Shown here: positions 19,352-28,673 of the stretch, piece by piece | Position numbering within the stretch: the stretch's first letter is position 1 | Layout of the letters: the number at the start of each line of letters is the position of its first letter | DNA from: Enterococcus malodoratus ATCC 43197 | GTDB taxonomy: Bacteria > Bacillota > Bacilli > Lactobacillales > Enterococcaceae | DNA length: 64,000 bases | Direction: 5' to 3' | Assembly (NCBI RefSeq): GCF_000407185.1 | Contig: NZ_KE136481.1 | Location: 1,588,136-1,652,135 of the forward strand | Program-made: the position numbers and the translations under genes | The notes under the pieces: generated by a model | The model's database searches: none | What the model was told of the DNA's origin: nothing | The model's input: the letters and a program-made list of their open reading frames with translations, nothing else

Positions 19352-22300
19352 TTATACTCTTCTTTTTCTAAAAGCTAATCCAACCGATCCAATAACTATT
19401 GTACCTACTATCATTAGAGTAGTAGACATCGTCGTTTTCTCACCGGTTCGTGGTAAAAGTTTATTGCTGCTTTCTTGTTTTGTATTTGGTAAAGTTCCTG
19501 TTCTCGTATAGGTATTGGTACCGACATGAGCTGTGCTCGTTTGTCCGCCAGCAGTGTTGCCGCCTGCTTCAGAGCCGCCACCAGTTCCTTGGTTATTCTC
19601 CTTTACATATACGTAAGTAATTATCTGCTCTTTAGCTTGATAATTTCCTTTCACGTTTTTCGGTGTTTCTTTCAACTTCCAGCCATCAATTGTCTTCGCT
19701 TCAGTTTCATATGCGTCGCCAATTTTTCCAACTTTCTGTTCAGCTGGGGCCAACTCATTTCCTGATTCGTCCACGTAACGTATAGTAATTGTTCCTTTAT
19801 TGCTATAAATATAAGTAACGACTTGTGGTTCAGAAGTATATTTACCTGTTGGGTTGCCTAAAACTTCCTTAAATCGATAGTCTTTAAACTCTTTCTTTGC
19901 AGTCTCATATTCCGTACCTACATCACCGCTCATCGTGATCGATTTAGCTAATGATTCCCCAGAATCACTGATATAATTTACGATCACATTGCCCGACACT
20001 TTACGATAGACTACGGTAATTTCTTGCGTTCCTTCTATATAAGTACCAGTAGTAAAACCTTTGACTTCTTTAATTACATAATTTTCAATTGATTTATTCA
20101 ACTGGTTTAGCGGGATCAACGTTCCAACAGGTTTTACCTCAGAAAAATCATCCGCTAGTTTTGTTCCCTTTTCGTCTTGATAGTGAATGATTACCTCTCC
20201 TGATTTAGCAGGCTCGTCATTCTTCTTGTAAATATAAGTAACTTTAGTGATTCCAGCTATATACTGGCCTGTTTCGGCACCGTTGATTTCTTTAAGGCTG
20301 TATCCTTCGATCTCTTTTTTATTCGTAGTATATGTTTCTCCGACCGCATCCATTGATACTTCACTATTTTGGAGTGGATGGCCTGTTTCATCTTGATATT
20401 CTACGATCAGAACACCTTTTTCAATGCCAGTCCCTTTCTTCTCATAAATCAACGTGACTTCTTGATCCTGAGTCTGATATTTCCCACTAACATTGCTTGG
20501 AATTCCCTTTAGCGCATACTCATCAAAAGATTTCACTTCAGCTGAGTAGTAATCGTCAACATCGCCTGTCAGCTCCACATCTGGACATAAAGGAGTTTGA
20601 TCTTCTGTTTGATAATGGACGGTAACCTTTCCTTGTTGAGCAGGATTCTTAGTATAAATATAGATCACTTGTGTAATCCCGGCCGCATATTTACCTGCCT
20701 CATTACCATTTACTTCTTTAAATGTATAACCGTCAATATTTTTTTGAACGGTCGTATAATCACTGCCGATTTCTCCCATGGAGACCTCATCACCAGCTAA
20801 AGGTTTCCCAGACTCATCTTGATACTGAGCTAAGACGATGCCTTTTTCTTTGGCAACTTTTGTATAGATCAACGTGATTTCTTTCGGTTCATCACTGAAA
20901 ATACCCGTAATCGAATCCCCATCTTTCACCCCAGAAAAAGCATAGTCATCAATTTGCTTGATTTGTGCATGATAGGATTCTCCCAGACTCCCCGTCAAGG
21001 TTTCATCTGGACTGATTTGAACCAGCTGCTTGTCTTCATCATAAGTCATATAGTGAACGATGACAGGTTCTGATTTTTTCCAAACGGCATAGAGTGTCTC
21101 GTTGCCTTTTGGTATTGTCATCGTTTGTCCAGCTGCCAAATTATCGTCAGGATCCTTGGCATCCTTATCTTTAGACCAGCCTGCAAATTGATAACTTTCC
21201 CGCGTAGCCTTCAACTCTGTACCTGCTGGAATCGTTTGGTTCAACTCTTTATAGCCAACTTGATAATAAGTTTCTGGTTGCGTTCCTTCATAATAAATCG
21301 TACCCTCATATTTGGAAAGTTCTGTTCCTAAATCAAAGATACCGCCATTACTATCATACTTGATCCAATCAATTTCAACTGAACCAATATCAGCTTTCGC
21401 AGTTCTCGGCAAACCGCGTTGATCCTCGTTCACATCTCTCAAATTTTCAACTTGATCATCTGCTAGTTTTTCTGGTGCGATCGGGACCGTTGGTAAAATG
21501 ATCGCATCGTCAGAAGTTCCCGCCTTGATTTTATTATAGTTTTCCACTAAACCAACAGGTGCTGTACCAAAGGCATCTGCCATTGTCACTGAAGTTGCCG
21601 TGCCATTATCATAACCAAGATTGGATTCAATATTACCAGCACCATCGATTTTGGAATCCGCAATATTATTTTTACTAGCGGTACGAGCTTTATTCCCTGC
21701 AAATAAATTATTGGCATAGCGGCCAGCAGAAAGGTTCGTAACGTAACCAGAACTACCAATGGCCCCGCCATCATAGGCTGCTGTGTTCTCAACAAAACTA
21801 TTGTTTATGTAATCAACAACCGCTTTTCTGCCTTCAGTGATGCCGCCATTCGCATAAATTTGAATAGCACCGCCGTTATTTGATGACAAATCTTGCCCTA
21901 AAGCTTTATTTTGATAAAAAGTATTATTCTTAAAAGTAGCAGCACTCGAAATATTGTCATTCGTTTGAATTAAGATCGCTCCGCCGTCATCACCGGCAAT
22001 ATTTCCAACAAATGAATTGCCATCAAATAGAATATCTGTGCCGTTTACTGTATTGAAAAAGGCAATGGCTCCGCCGTCAGCCAGTTTGGCCTTGCCGCCG
22101 CCAGATACATCTTCTACAGATTTGTTGCCTTCGAAATAATTATTCTTGAAAGTGAACTTGGCCGAAGCGCTTGGCTGGAAGAAATAGATCGCTCCGCCTT
22201 CTCCCCCCACATTTCCCGTTCCAGCTTGCAATGTCTCGTTGGCAATAAATTTTGAATTGTATGCTTTAAAATTAGATGAGTACCCTTTACATGCGATCGC

Positions 22301-22840
22301 ACCTCCAGAGTATCCCGATGCGTTATTTACATTATTCGAGAACGTACAATTATTGAGCGTTGTATTCCCCGCTGTATAAAAGGCACTGCCATCGTCATAA
22401 GATCGAAAATTATTAACCTTTGTATTTTCTAAAATGAATTCTCCTTTATAGCCAGAAACAACTAGTGCCCGAGCAGAATTACCTAATCCTTCCAAATTGA
22501 AATTTTTAAGTTTTAGGATTGAACTCGTTGTTCCCGTCCCACCGCCATAAGAAAATAATTGTTTTCCCGCAGTAGATTGAAGCGCCTTGCCGCCACCATC
22601 AACCTCCACTTGATAAGGCGATTCATTAAATGCAATCGTTGCACCAATATCTGTTGGAAAAGAATCTCCCAAAATTACTTTTCGGTCTTCTGGAGCATTT
22701 TTCACTGCATCCTGAAGATCAGTTATTGTATTCACGGTTACTTCATCCGCAAGAGCTGTTTGCCCTGTTGCTCCAAATAAAAGAGCACCACAAAAAAGAC
22801 CAAATAAAAGAACAGCGTAATTCCTTTTCATTTTTACCAT
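19352..22840 (-). CDS. LPXTG surface protein with beta-helix and seven MucBP repeats
   Basis: 1162 residues. Signal peptide (about 1-31), a right-handed beta-helix domain with many GGAI/NNTF-type turns (about 60-440), an InlB-like repeat ending LYAVWKK (about 510-590), seven MucBP repeats of about 65 residues (590-1085), a Gly/Thr linker, then LPRTGEKTT, a hydrophobic helix and FRKRRV. It is sorted to the cell wall; MucBP domains in other proteins bind mucin. The start at 22840 has GGGGG eight bases upstream. Terminators on both sides suggest its own transcript. A single Cys (in LCPDV) is odd for a surface protein. Confidence 0.9.
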   Translation of the reverse strand: MVKMKRNYAVLLFGLFCGALLFGATGQTALADEVTVNTITDLQDAVKNAPEDRKVILGDSFPTDIGATIAFNESPYQVEVDGGGKALQSTAGKQLFSYGGGTGTTSSILKLKNFNLEGLGNSARALVVSGYKGEFILENTKVNNFRSYDDGSAFYTAGNTTLNNCTFSNNVNNASGYSGGAIACKGYSSNFKAYNSKFIANETLQAGTGNVGGEGGAIYFFQPSASAKFTFKNNYFEGNKSVEDVSGGGKAKLADGGAIAFFNTVNGTDILFDGNSFVGNIAGDDGGAILIQTNDNISSAATFKNNTFYQNKALGQDLSSNNGGAIQIYANGGITEGRKAVVDYINNSFVENTAAYDGGAIGSSGYVTNLSAGRYANNLFAGNKARTASKNNIADSKIDGAGNIESNLGYDNGTATSVTMADAFGTAPVGLVENYNKIKAGTSDDAIILPTVPIAPEKLADDQVENLRDVNEDQRGLPRTAKADIGSVEIDWIKYDSNGGIFDLGTELSKYEGTIYYEGTQPETYYQVGYKELNQTIPAGTELKATRESYQFAGWSKDKDAKDPDDNLAAGQTMTIPKGNETLYAVWKKSEPVIVHYMTYDEDKQLVQISPDETLTGSLGESYHAQIKQIDDYAFSGVKDGDSITGIFSDEPKEITLIYTKVAKEKGIVLAQYQDESGKPLAGDEVSMGEIGSDYTTVQKNIDGYTFKEVNGNEAGKYAAGITQVIYIYTKNPAQQGKVTVHYQTEDQTPLCPDVELTGDVDDYYSAEVKSFDEYALKGIPSNVSGKYQTQDQEVTLIYEKKGTGIEKGVLIVEYQDETGHPLQNSEVSMDAVGETYTTNKKEIEGYSLKEINGAETGQYIAGITKVTYIYKKNDEPAKSGEVIIHYQDEKGTKLADDFSEVKPVGTLIPLNQLNKSIENYVIKEVKGFTTGTYIEGTQEITVVYRKVSGNVIVNYISDSGESLAKSITMSGDVGTEYETAKKEFKDYRFKEVLGNPTGKYTSEPQVVTYIYSNKGTITIRYVDESGNELAPAEQKVGKIGDAYETEAKTIDGWKLKETPKNVKGNYQAKEQIITYVYVKENNQGTGGGSEAGGNTAGGQTSTAHVGTNTYTRTGTLPNTKQESSNKLLPRTGEKTTMSTTLMIVGTIVIGSVGLAFRKRRV

Positions 22841-23153
22841 CTCATTTTCCCCCTCTATAAAAAACTTTAGTTATTTTATAAACAAGCATTCTTATTCCTT
22901 TTTTAACTAAAGAAACTAAATAGGATTATTTCCAACTTACTTATAATCTTGCTTTCTTTCCAAAATTTAATAAAATTCATTTAGGCTATATTTTTTTATT
23001 AATTATGAATTATTTATAATTTATAAGTTAACTTACTTCAACTGTTTTTCTAAAAAAATCCTTAAAATATATAAAAGTTTTCCTGTAAGCTGAACTTTTT
23101 AGCTTTTATTAGCTGCTATCTTCAACAATAAAAACAAATTTAATTTAGGATTA

Positions 23154-23212
23154 TAAAAAAAGACAAATCAGGCTTAAATCCCTAAATACGAGATTTAAAG
23201 CTTGATTTGTCT
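23154..23212 (-). terminator. Terminator of the pilus/surface cluster
   Basis: Long stem of about 20 bp (AGACAAATCAGGCTTAAATC with a near-perfect complement) and a T-run on the minus strand. The remaining 22841-23153 gap is AT-rich and should hold the promoter of the MucBP protein gene; I see no clear boxes. Confidence 0.9.
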
Positions 23213-23251
23213 ACAGTTCTTAACTCATCGAAATAATATATGCCTTATGCT

Positions 23252-23560
23252 TTAATCAATAATTAGACAGTTTAATGACTTACTATATTCAAGTACAACT
23301 GTCTTTGCGATTTCTTGATCGATTTTCCCTTCTTCTTCTAACTGATTGATCAATTTCACAACAGTATCATTGTCTTTTCTTTCATTTACCTGAATTTTTT
23401 GAATTAGTTTATCCAACTTTTTTCGAATTGTTGGATAGCTGGTTGAATATTTCCCAGCTAATTCTTTAATTGATCCTGAAGCTAATAAGAAGTTTTTTAC
23501 GAATTTAATTTCTTCATCATTCAATTCTAAAAACCAGCGCGGAATGTTTTCATTTTCCAT
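23252..23560 (-). CDS. DUF2089-like small putative regulator
   Basis: 102 residues. The N-terminal WFLELNDEEIKFVKNFLLAS and the helix-turn-helix-like ELAGKYSTSYPTIRKKLDKL match the DUF2089 family, seen as small DNA-binding-like proteins. ATG 23560 is chosen over 23572 because AGGTACAAA places the site correctly. It begins 24 bases after the stop of the beta-helix surface protein and ends at a strong terminator, so it is the last gene of the long minus-strand cluster. It may feed back on surface gene expression; that is inference. Confidence 0.75.
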   Translation of the reverse strand: MENENIPRWFLELNDEEIKFVKNFLLASGSIKELAGKYSTSYPTIRKKLDKLIQKIQVNERKDNDTVVKLINQLEEEGKIDQEIAKTVVLEYSKSLNCLIID

Positions 23561-23584
23561 TTTGTACCTCATTTCTTTCTACCA

Positions 23585-26497
23585 TTATTTTCGAACTATA
23601 TTTGTCTTTCTCATCAATGCTATACTCCCGATAATCAATAGAACACCGCACCAGATAAGCAAATAATTACTTGAGTTCCCTGTCTTAGGCAATTCTTTTT
23701 TACTTGATTCAGATGCCTCGTTTACAGAATAATTCCGAACCGATGCATTTCCTGCCTTAGCTCCGTTACCTCCAGCCGGTGTATTCGGTGTACCATTTCC
23801 GCCTATTTTACCTTTGGAATCATTTGTTGGTTCCTTTTTATCACTATTTTCTGAAGAATCTACAGTTGAACTGCTAGTTCCGCCTGTGCCGCTAGATGAT
23901 GGTTTCGTTGAACTACTTTCTTCTGTACTGCTGGATGATGGCTTCGTTGAACTGCTTTCTTCTGTACTTGATGAAGATGGTTTCGTTGAACTACTTTCTT
24001 CTGTGCTACTTGATGATGGTTTCGTTGAACTGCTTTCTTCCGTGCTACTTGAAGATGGTTTCGTTGAACTACTTTCTTCTGTGCTACTTGAAGATGGTTT
24101 CGTTGAACTACTCTCTTCCGTGCTGCTTGATGATTCTTCAGTTGAACTACTTTCTTCTGTACTACTTGAAGATGGTTTCGTCGAGCTGCTCTCTTCCGTA
24201 CTTGATGAAGATGGTTTCGTTGAACTACTTTCTTCTGTGCTGCTTGATGATTCCTCAGTCGAACTATTTTCTTCTGTACTACTTGAAGATGGTTTTGTCG
24301 AACTACTCTCTTCTGTGCTACTTGAAGATGGTTTCGTTGAACTACTTTCTTCCGTACTTGATGAAGATGGCTTCGTTGAACTACTTTCTTCTGTACTGCT
24401 GGATGAAGGTTTCGTCGAGCTACTCTCTTCCGTACTACTTGATGATGGTTTTGTCGAGCTGCTCTCTTCCGTACTTGATGAAGATGGCTTTGTTGAACTA
24501 CTTTCTTCCGTGCTGCTTGATGATTCTTCAGTCGAACTGCTTTCTTCTGTACTGCTTGATGATTCTTCAGTCGAACTACTTTCTTCTGTACTGCTCGATG
24601 ATTCCTCAGTTGAACTACTTTCTTCCGCGCTGCTTGATGATTCTTCAGTTGAACTACTTTCTTCTGTACTGCTTGTTGGCGGTGTGATTTCGCCGTTGTA
24701 TTCGTGTGCACCGATATCTGTCTGTCCGTCGGCTAGCGCATTTCCGAAATAATCGTATCCCCCATTGTCAGCAAGTGATGTTCCTGCATTGATTGCTGGT
24801 GACGCCGAGGTTAATTGATACCCCGTTACGCTATTCATTCCATTTCCACCAGTTCCTGGAGCTGTCATTACTTGTCCTTCAACTGCTTCTTCTTCGGTTG
24901 CACCTCGTTCATGCTGAGGTTCACCAGGAATTGAGATGGCATTATAAGCTCCCGTTAATTCTACAGACGGACTCTTAACGATGATCGGATTTTCTTCATT
25001 ATTAGGCAGATTAGTATAACCATAATAAAGATTGTGATCATATTTAACCGTTGCCGGATGTTCATCCCCATAATGGGCGGGTTGCCAATATGGTGTCGTA
25101 TTTGTTCCTTCATTATAGAAGAGATTATTCTTCATTCGTACATAGCCTGGTTCTTCTTGGCTCATCACCGTGACATCCAAACCTCCGCCCGTATAGAACG
25201 TATTGTTATAAACATTAGCGGTCTCTTCCTCTGAAATTCCCGGATAACGAGGATCGTTGTAATCTGGATTCAAACTATTCGAAACAAGGAAAAGATGTTT
25301 TCGGTCATTCTGACTGATGTTATAGCGGATCAAACTATCGAAATTTTTTGGTGAACAAATCAGCATAAATCCGCCTTCATTGTCATGGCTATAATTGTAT
25401 TGATAGATCGTTCCAGTACCAGAATCGCAATCAAAGGCTTCGCCATCATAGTTGTCGACAGTATTGAACGCTTCGTTGTATTGGAAATTCGGGAAGTAGC
25501 ACAGCCATGGCCAGATCCCTGCGTTCACTTGCCAAGTTCCATTCTCTTTACTGGTTAAATCCCATTTTGAGTGACTAAAACTCGCCGTGTCTGATACGTT
25601 ATACTGAATCAGTGGTTTGTAACAAAATTGTGGAACGATCGCGTCACCGCCGCTTTGCTTCACATAATTATTTTCAATCAAAATATCTGTATGTCCATAT
25701 TGCTGGATCTTACTCTCTTCAATCGTCGTCGCTTCATTTTCAGGAGTAATTATATCCCCATAAACGGTCGCCCCAACAGAGATCCCTGTACGCGTCACAT
25801 TTTCAACCTGACAATTAGTCACTGAGATATTGTGGAAGCGCGTGACTTCACCGGCGGGTGTTCCTGTAACAGTGAAGAAGATTCCCCCATTGCCGATGTC
25901 CTTGGCATTCCAACTGCCATTCACATCACTGACATCTAGATTATCTACATGAATGTCTTGCGTTAAACCATTATTTTTGGCTAATACATAAAGTCCAACA
26001 CGATCTTTATTGGACATCTCATTCATATCCTCACCCGGACCGATATTAGTGATCGCCAAATCTCGAATCGTCCAGTGGCTCGCGTTGTATAAAGTAACTG
26101 TCGAATAAATATCCTTCTTCTCCATTTGATCGACATAACCTTTACCATTACCATTGATCGCTGCTTTGCCGCCAGCATCACCGTAACTTTCTAAAATAAT
26201 CGGCGCGCCTTCTGCTCCTTCACCATTCGCTTCTCCATCCAATACAAGCGTATCTTCAAACACACTGTCTTCATGCAGACGGATCGTATCCCCCGGTTCG
26301 AATTTTGTTTTTTCTAATTTGTCTAAAGTGGCCCATGCCTGATCTGGCGAGGAGCCTGTGTTATTATCACTTCCGTCATTAGCATTTACATAATAAACTG
26401 CTCCGGCAGCTTCTGTTTTTTCCGGTAAGATTCCAAAAAGCATTGGAATAACCAGTGTCAGTAATCCTACGACTGACCATATCTGATTCTTTTTCAT
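23585..26497 (-). CDS. LPXTG surface protein with beta-helix domain and Ser-rich stalk
   Basis: 970 residues. Signal peptide ending near AEA, a pectate-lyase-like parallel beta-helix domain (about 32-590, opening YYVNANDGSDNNTGSSPDQA), a long stalk built of SSSTEE and SSSTKP units (about 605-865), then LPKTG, a hydrophobic helix and a basic tail. The beta-helix could bind or cleave polysaccharide; no catalytic set can be assigned from sequence alone. It begins ten bases after the SurA-like gene, so it belongs to the pilus transcript. The stalk is likely to extend the domain beyond the wall and may be glycosylated. Confidence 0.9.
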   Translation of the reverse strand: MKKNQIWSVVGLLTLVIPMLFGILPEKTEAAGAVYYVNANDGSDNNTGSSPDQAWATLDKLEKTKFEPGDTIRLHEDSVFEDTLVLDGEANGEGAEGAPIILESYGDAGGKAAINGNGKGYVDQMEKKDIYSTVTLYNASHWTIRDLAITNIGPGEDMNEMSNKDRVGLYVLAKNNGLTQDIHVDNLDVSDVNGSWNAKDIGNGGIFFTVTGTPAGEVTRFHNISVTNCQVENVTRTGISVGATVYGDIITPENEATTIEESKIQQYGHTDILIENNYVKQSGGDAIVPQFCYKPLIQYNVSDTASFSHSKWDLTSKENGTWQVNAGIWPWLCYFPNFQYNEAFNTVDNYDGEAFDCDSGTGTIYQYNYSHDNEGGFMLICSPKNFDSLIRYNISQNDRKHLFLVSNSLNPDYNDPRYPGISEEETANVYNNTFYTGGGLDVTVMSQEEPGYVRMKNNLFYNEGTNTTPYWQPAHYGDEHPATVKYDHNLYYGYTNLPNNEENPIIVKSPSVELTGAYNAISIPGEPQHERGATEEEAVEGQVMTAPGTGGNGMNSVTGYQLTSASPAINAGTSLADNGGYDYFGNALADGQTDIGAHEYNGEITPPTSSTEESSSTEESSSSAEESSSTEESSSSTEESSSTEESSSSTEESSSTEESSSSTEESSSTKPSSSSTEESSSTKPSSSSTEESSSTKPSSSSTEESSSTKPSSSSTEESSSTKPSSSSTEESSSTKPSSSSTEENSSTEESSSSTEESSSTKPSSSSTEESSSTKPSSSSTEESSSTEESSSSTEESSSTKPSSSSTEESSSTKPSSSSTEESSSTKPSSSSTEESSSTKPSSSSTEESSSTKPSSSSTEESSSTKPSSSGTGGTSSSTVDSSENSDKKEPTNDSKGKIGGNGTPNTPAGGNGAKAGNASVRNYSVNEASESSKKELPKTGNSSNYLLIWCGVLLIIGSIALMRKTNIVRK
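23890..24672 (-). repeat. Ser/Thr/Glu/Lys/Pro stalk repeats
   Basis: Tandem coding repeats of about 39 bases (SSSTKPSSSSTEE), about 14 SSSTKP units in the protein, interrupted by SSSTEE-only units. Long open frames in all other frames here are by-products of the repeat. Confidence 0.9.
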
Positions 26498-26507
26498 TCA
26501 TTTCTCC

Positions 26508-27362
26508 CTATTTAACTTCCACTTCTGCCTGCTTCACCCATTTTTTCACTTTTGCCTGATAGTGATCTTTTTCTAATTTCAAGACAATTTTTTCCTTGAC
26601 CGTTTCAAAAGATTGAAGCTCACCTGCTTGGTCTGATAAGCAATAATAACTCCATGACTTGTCGGCATTTTCAAACATGCCGCTCCAGTTACCTGTTTTC
26701 AGATCATTTACTACAGATAATTCAACTTCTCGATATTTTATCCAATCTCGTAAAGTCGTCTCGTTCAAAGAAACGGATTCAGCATCAACATCTGAACGTT
26801 CCGTCAATTGCTCTTGTGTAACTGCTTCTTTGCGTAATTGTTCAATCGTCGTTTGTTTACCAGACACACGATACAGTTCCTTCGCATTGATCTCTTTAAA
26901 TTCTGATTGATGCTTCTTATAGTAGCTTCGAGCCATTCTAGCGGTGATTTCTTGAGCCTCTTTCTTCTCTAGTTCATTGACAGCCAAACTTAGAGAGTAG
27001 CGATAGAAGGTCCTTTCATCATACTTTCTTAACCCATACACGACTTGGTTCTCTTTGATTTTTTGCTCGTTTTCCTGATTGATCTTGTCCAATTCGCGCT
27101 TCAATGATTTATAATCTAAAATCACATCGATTTTTTGTTTTTCTGCTTGCTGTAGCTGTACTTTTTCTTCAACAATCTTTTGCTGCAAAGCTCTTTCACT
27201 TAACCGTGGATTGCTTTTTTGATAAAAACTATATTCATCCTCTGTCATTTTCTGGCCGTTGATTCTCATGATCCATTGACTATTCCACCAGCTAAGTCCT
27301 AAAATCAGCAAAATAACCCCGAACAGTAAAATAATGATCGGTCTTTTTAGTTTTGCCTTCAT
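26508..27362 (-). CDS. Membrane-anchored SurA/PrsA-like protein
   Basis: 284 residues. One N-terminal membrane helix (IIILLFGVILLILGLSWW), then MRINGQKMTEDEYSFYQK, a typical SurA/PrsA N-terminal opening. Long charged helices follow (about 50-150), and an all-alpha/beta C-terminal half without the conserved parvulin motifs. Inference: an extracytoplasmic chaperone for the pilins or surface proteins. Its start overlaps the sortase stop by four bases (ATGA), so translation is coupled. The gene has no lipobox, unlike PrsA. Foldase activity cannot be proven from sequence. Confidence 0.65.
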   Translation of the reverse strand: MKAKLKRPIIILLFGVILLILGLSWWNSQWIMRINGQKMTEDEYSFYQKSNPRLSERALQQKIVEEKVQLQQAEKQKIDVILDYKSLKRELDKINQENEQKIKENQVVYGLRKYDERTFYRYSLSLAVNELEKKEAQEITARMARSYYKKHQSEFKEINAKELYRVSGKQTTIEQLRKEAVTQEQLTERSDVDAESVSLNETTLRDWIKYREVELSVVNDLKTGNWSGMFENADKSWSYYCLSDQAGELQSFETVKEKIVLKLEKDHYQAKVKKWVKQAEVEVK

Positions 27363-28564
27363 ATACCACTCCTGAAAACAGAGATTTGATCCTTATCCTT
27401 GATGACGATTTTTTTCGTTTTTGGTTTTAATGAAAAATAAGACGCTTTGAGTTTCTTCACTTTTGTTTGTGCAAAGACAGCTGTATCCTCTGAGAATTTT
27501 AAACCGTAAGTCTTGCCCGGAATTTTTGAGAACGCCACTTTCCCTGTTTCATCTGACAATGCCACTACGGGTTTCCCTTCACTTATGATTGGATTTTTTC
27601 CACGCTTGCCTGACAAATAAACTGGCTGACCTACGATCGGTTGCTCCGTGTTTTGATCCAATAAATAGAAGATAAGCTGATACTCTCTACGCCCAATCAG
27701 TGCGGTTCGAATGATCCGATAAAAAATCCAAACAATCAATAAGCTACCAAGAATCATCGCCGTCAGCATGACTATTTGCTTAAGTTTTTTTCGATCATCT
27801 ACCTTGTCCTTTTTCTTTGCCATTGCTTTGGTATAAGGAACTCGATGACCACGAACCAGTAACCGATGGGAATTTACCCCGTATGGTGTACACGTCATCA
27901 GCGTCACATAATCCATCCCTTCAACAATCAAAAGATCCCTTGTCTCTGTTGGCTCGATCACTTTGATTTGGTCCACTTCATAAGCATGGGTTTCTTTTAA
28001 TACTTCAAGATAAAATTGATCCTTCTTTTTCAATTTGGGCAAATCAGTGAACAGCTTCGACTGTTTTAATCCTCGGTGAGAAGAGATGACACTGTGAGAA
28101 CCTGTTCCCCCGTTGATCGAAGAAGTCCCTTCTAAAACGGTGGCCCCTTTTGATAAGAAGAAATCATTCGTCACATCATAAATCGGAAGCTTTACATCAA
28201 TTTTTGGAATAATGATTGTTCCAGTCGTGTGCTCTTGAACATAGGATTTCGATGGTTTCCTTTTCTTCTCTTTATTTCTGCGCTGCTGCGAGAAGGGTTC
28301 ACCATCAGATCCGGGATTTTTTTCCTTCTGTGCTTTTTCGTCTTGTGCTTTCATTTGCTTCTGCAGCTTTTCAATCTCTGTTTTGTTCTTTTGAGAGGCT
28401 TCTTTTTGGTATCTTTCGACCGTTTTTTGGTCAATGTAATCATTGATTCCTTGGCTGACCAACGGATAAATCAGTAAAGCAAGCCCAAAAAGAAAGAAGA
28501 GCAGCATAACGAGTCGCTGGATCATCACGGCCAACGATTTTGATTTTTCTTTGCGCTTCGTCAT
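27359..28564 (-). CDS. Class C (pilin) sortase with C-terminal extra domain
   Basis: 401 residues; ordinary class C sortases are about 280. An N-terminal membrane helix, an unusually long Lys/Gln/Glu coil (about 40-95), and the sortase core with GTIIIPKIDVKLPIYD, catalytic His in ISSHRG, Cys in TLMTCTPYGV and Arg in HRLLVRGHRVPY. After a second membrane helix (about 258-278) come about 120 residues with a beta-sandwich/CnaB-like flavour (GQPVYLSGKRGK, DETGKVAFSKIPGKTYGLKF). It links pilin subunits. No canonical DPW/DPF lid motif is evident. First gene after the terminator that follows the major pilin. Confidence 0.9.
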   Translation of the reverse strand: MTKRKEKSKSLAVMIQRLVMLLFFLFGLALLIYPLVSQGINDYIDQKTVERYQKEASQKNKTEIEKLQKQMKAQDEKAQKEKNPGSDGEPFSQQRRNKEKKRKPSKSYVQEHTTGTIIIPKIDVKLPIYDVTNDFFLSKGATVLEGTSSINGGTGSHSVISSHRGLKQSKLFTDLPKLKKKDQFYLEVLKETHAYEVDQIKVIEPTETRDLLIVEGMDYVTLMTCTPYGVNSHRLLVRGHRVPYTKAMAKKKDKVDDRKKLKQIVMLTAMILGSLLIVWIFYRIIRTALIGRREYQLIFYLLDQNTEQPIVGQPVYLSGKRGKNPIISEGKPVVALSDETGKVAFSKIPGKTYGLKFSEDTAVFAQTKVKKLKASYFSLKPKTKKIVIKDKDQISVFRSGI

Positions 28565-28611
28565 AAAAACTCCCCTCCTTAATAACGACTGTTGTATTTT
28601 TTTTGAAAAAG

Positions 28612-28651
28612 GAAGACAGCAACGACTTTACAGTTCTTCGTTACTGTCTTC
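28612..28651 (-). terminator. Hairpin between major pilin and sortase
   Basis: GAAGACAGTAACGA and TCGTTGCTGTCTTC with a 12-base loop and a T-rich tail on the minus strand. It probably allows partial read-through, keeping sortase and downstream genes below the pilin level. Confidence 0.85.
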
Positions 28652-28673
28652 AAAAACCTTCGCTGCGAAACGT

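Noticed and set aside
23814-24752. Long open frames on both strands over the Ser-rich repeat
   Set aside because: They arise from the 39-base repeat lacking stop codons in several frames, have no ribosome site, and give low-complexity proteins.
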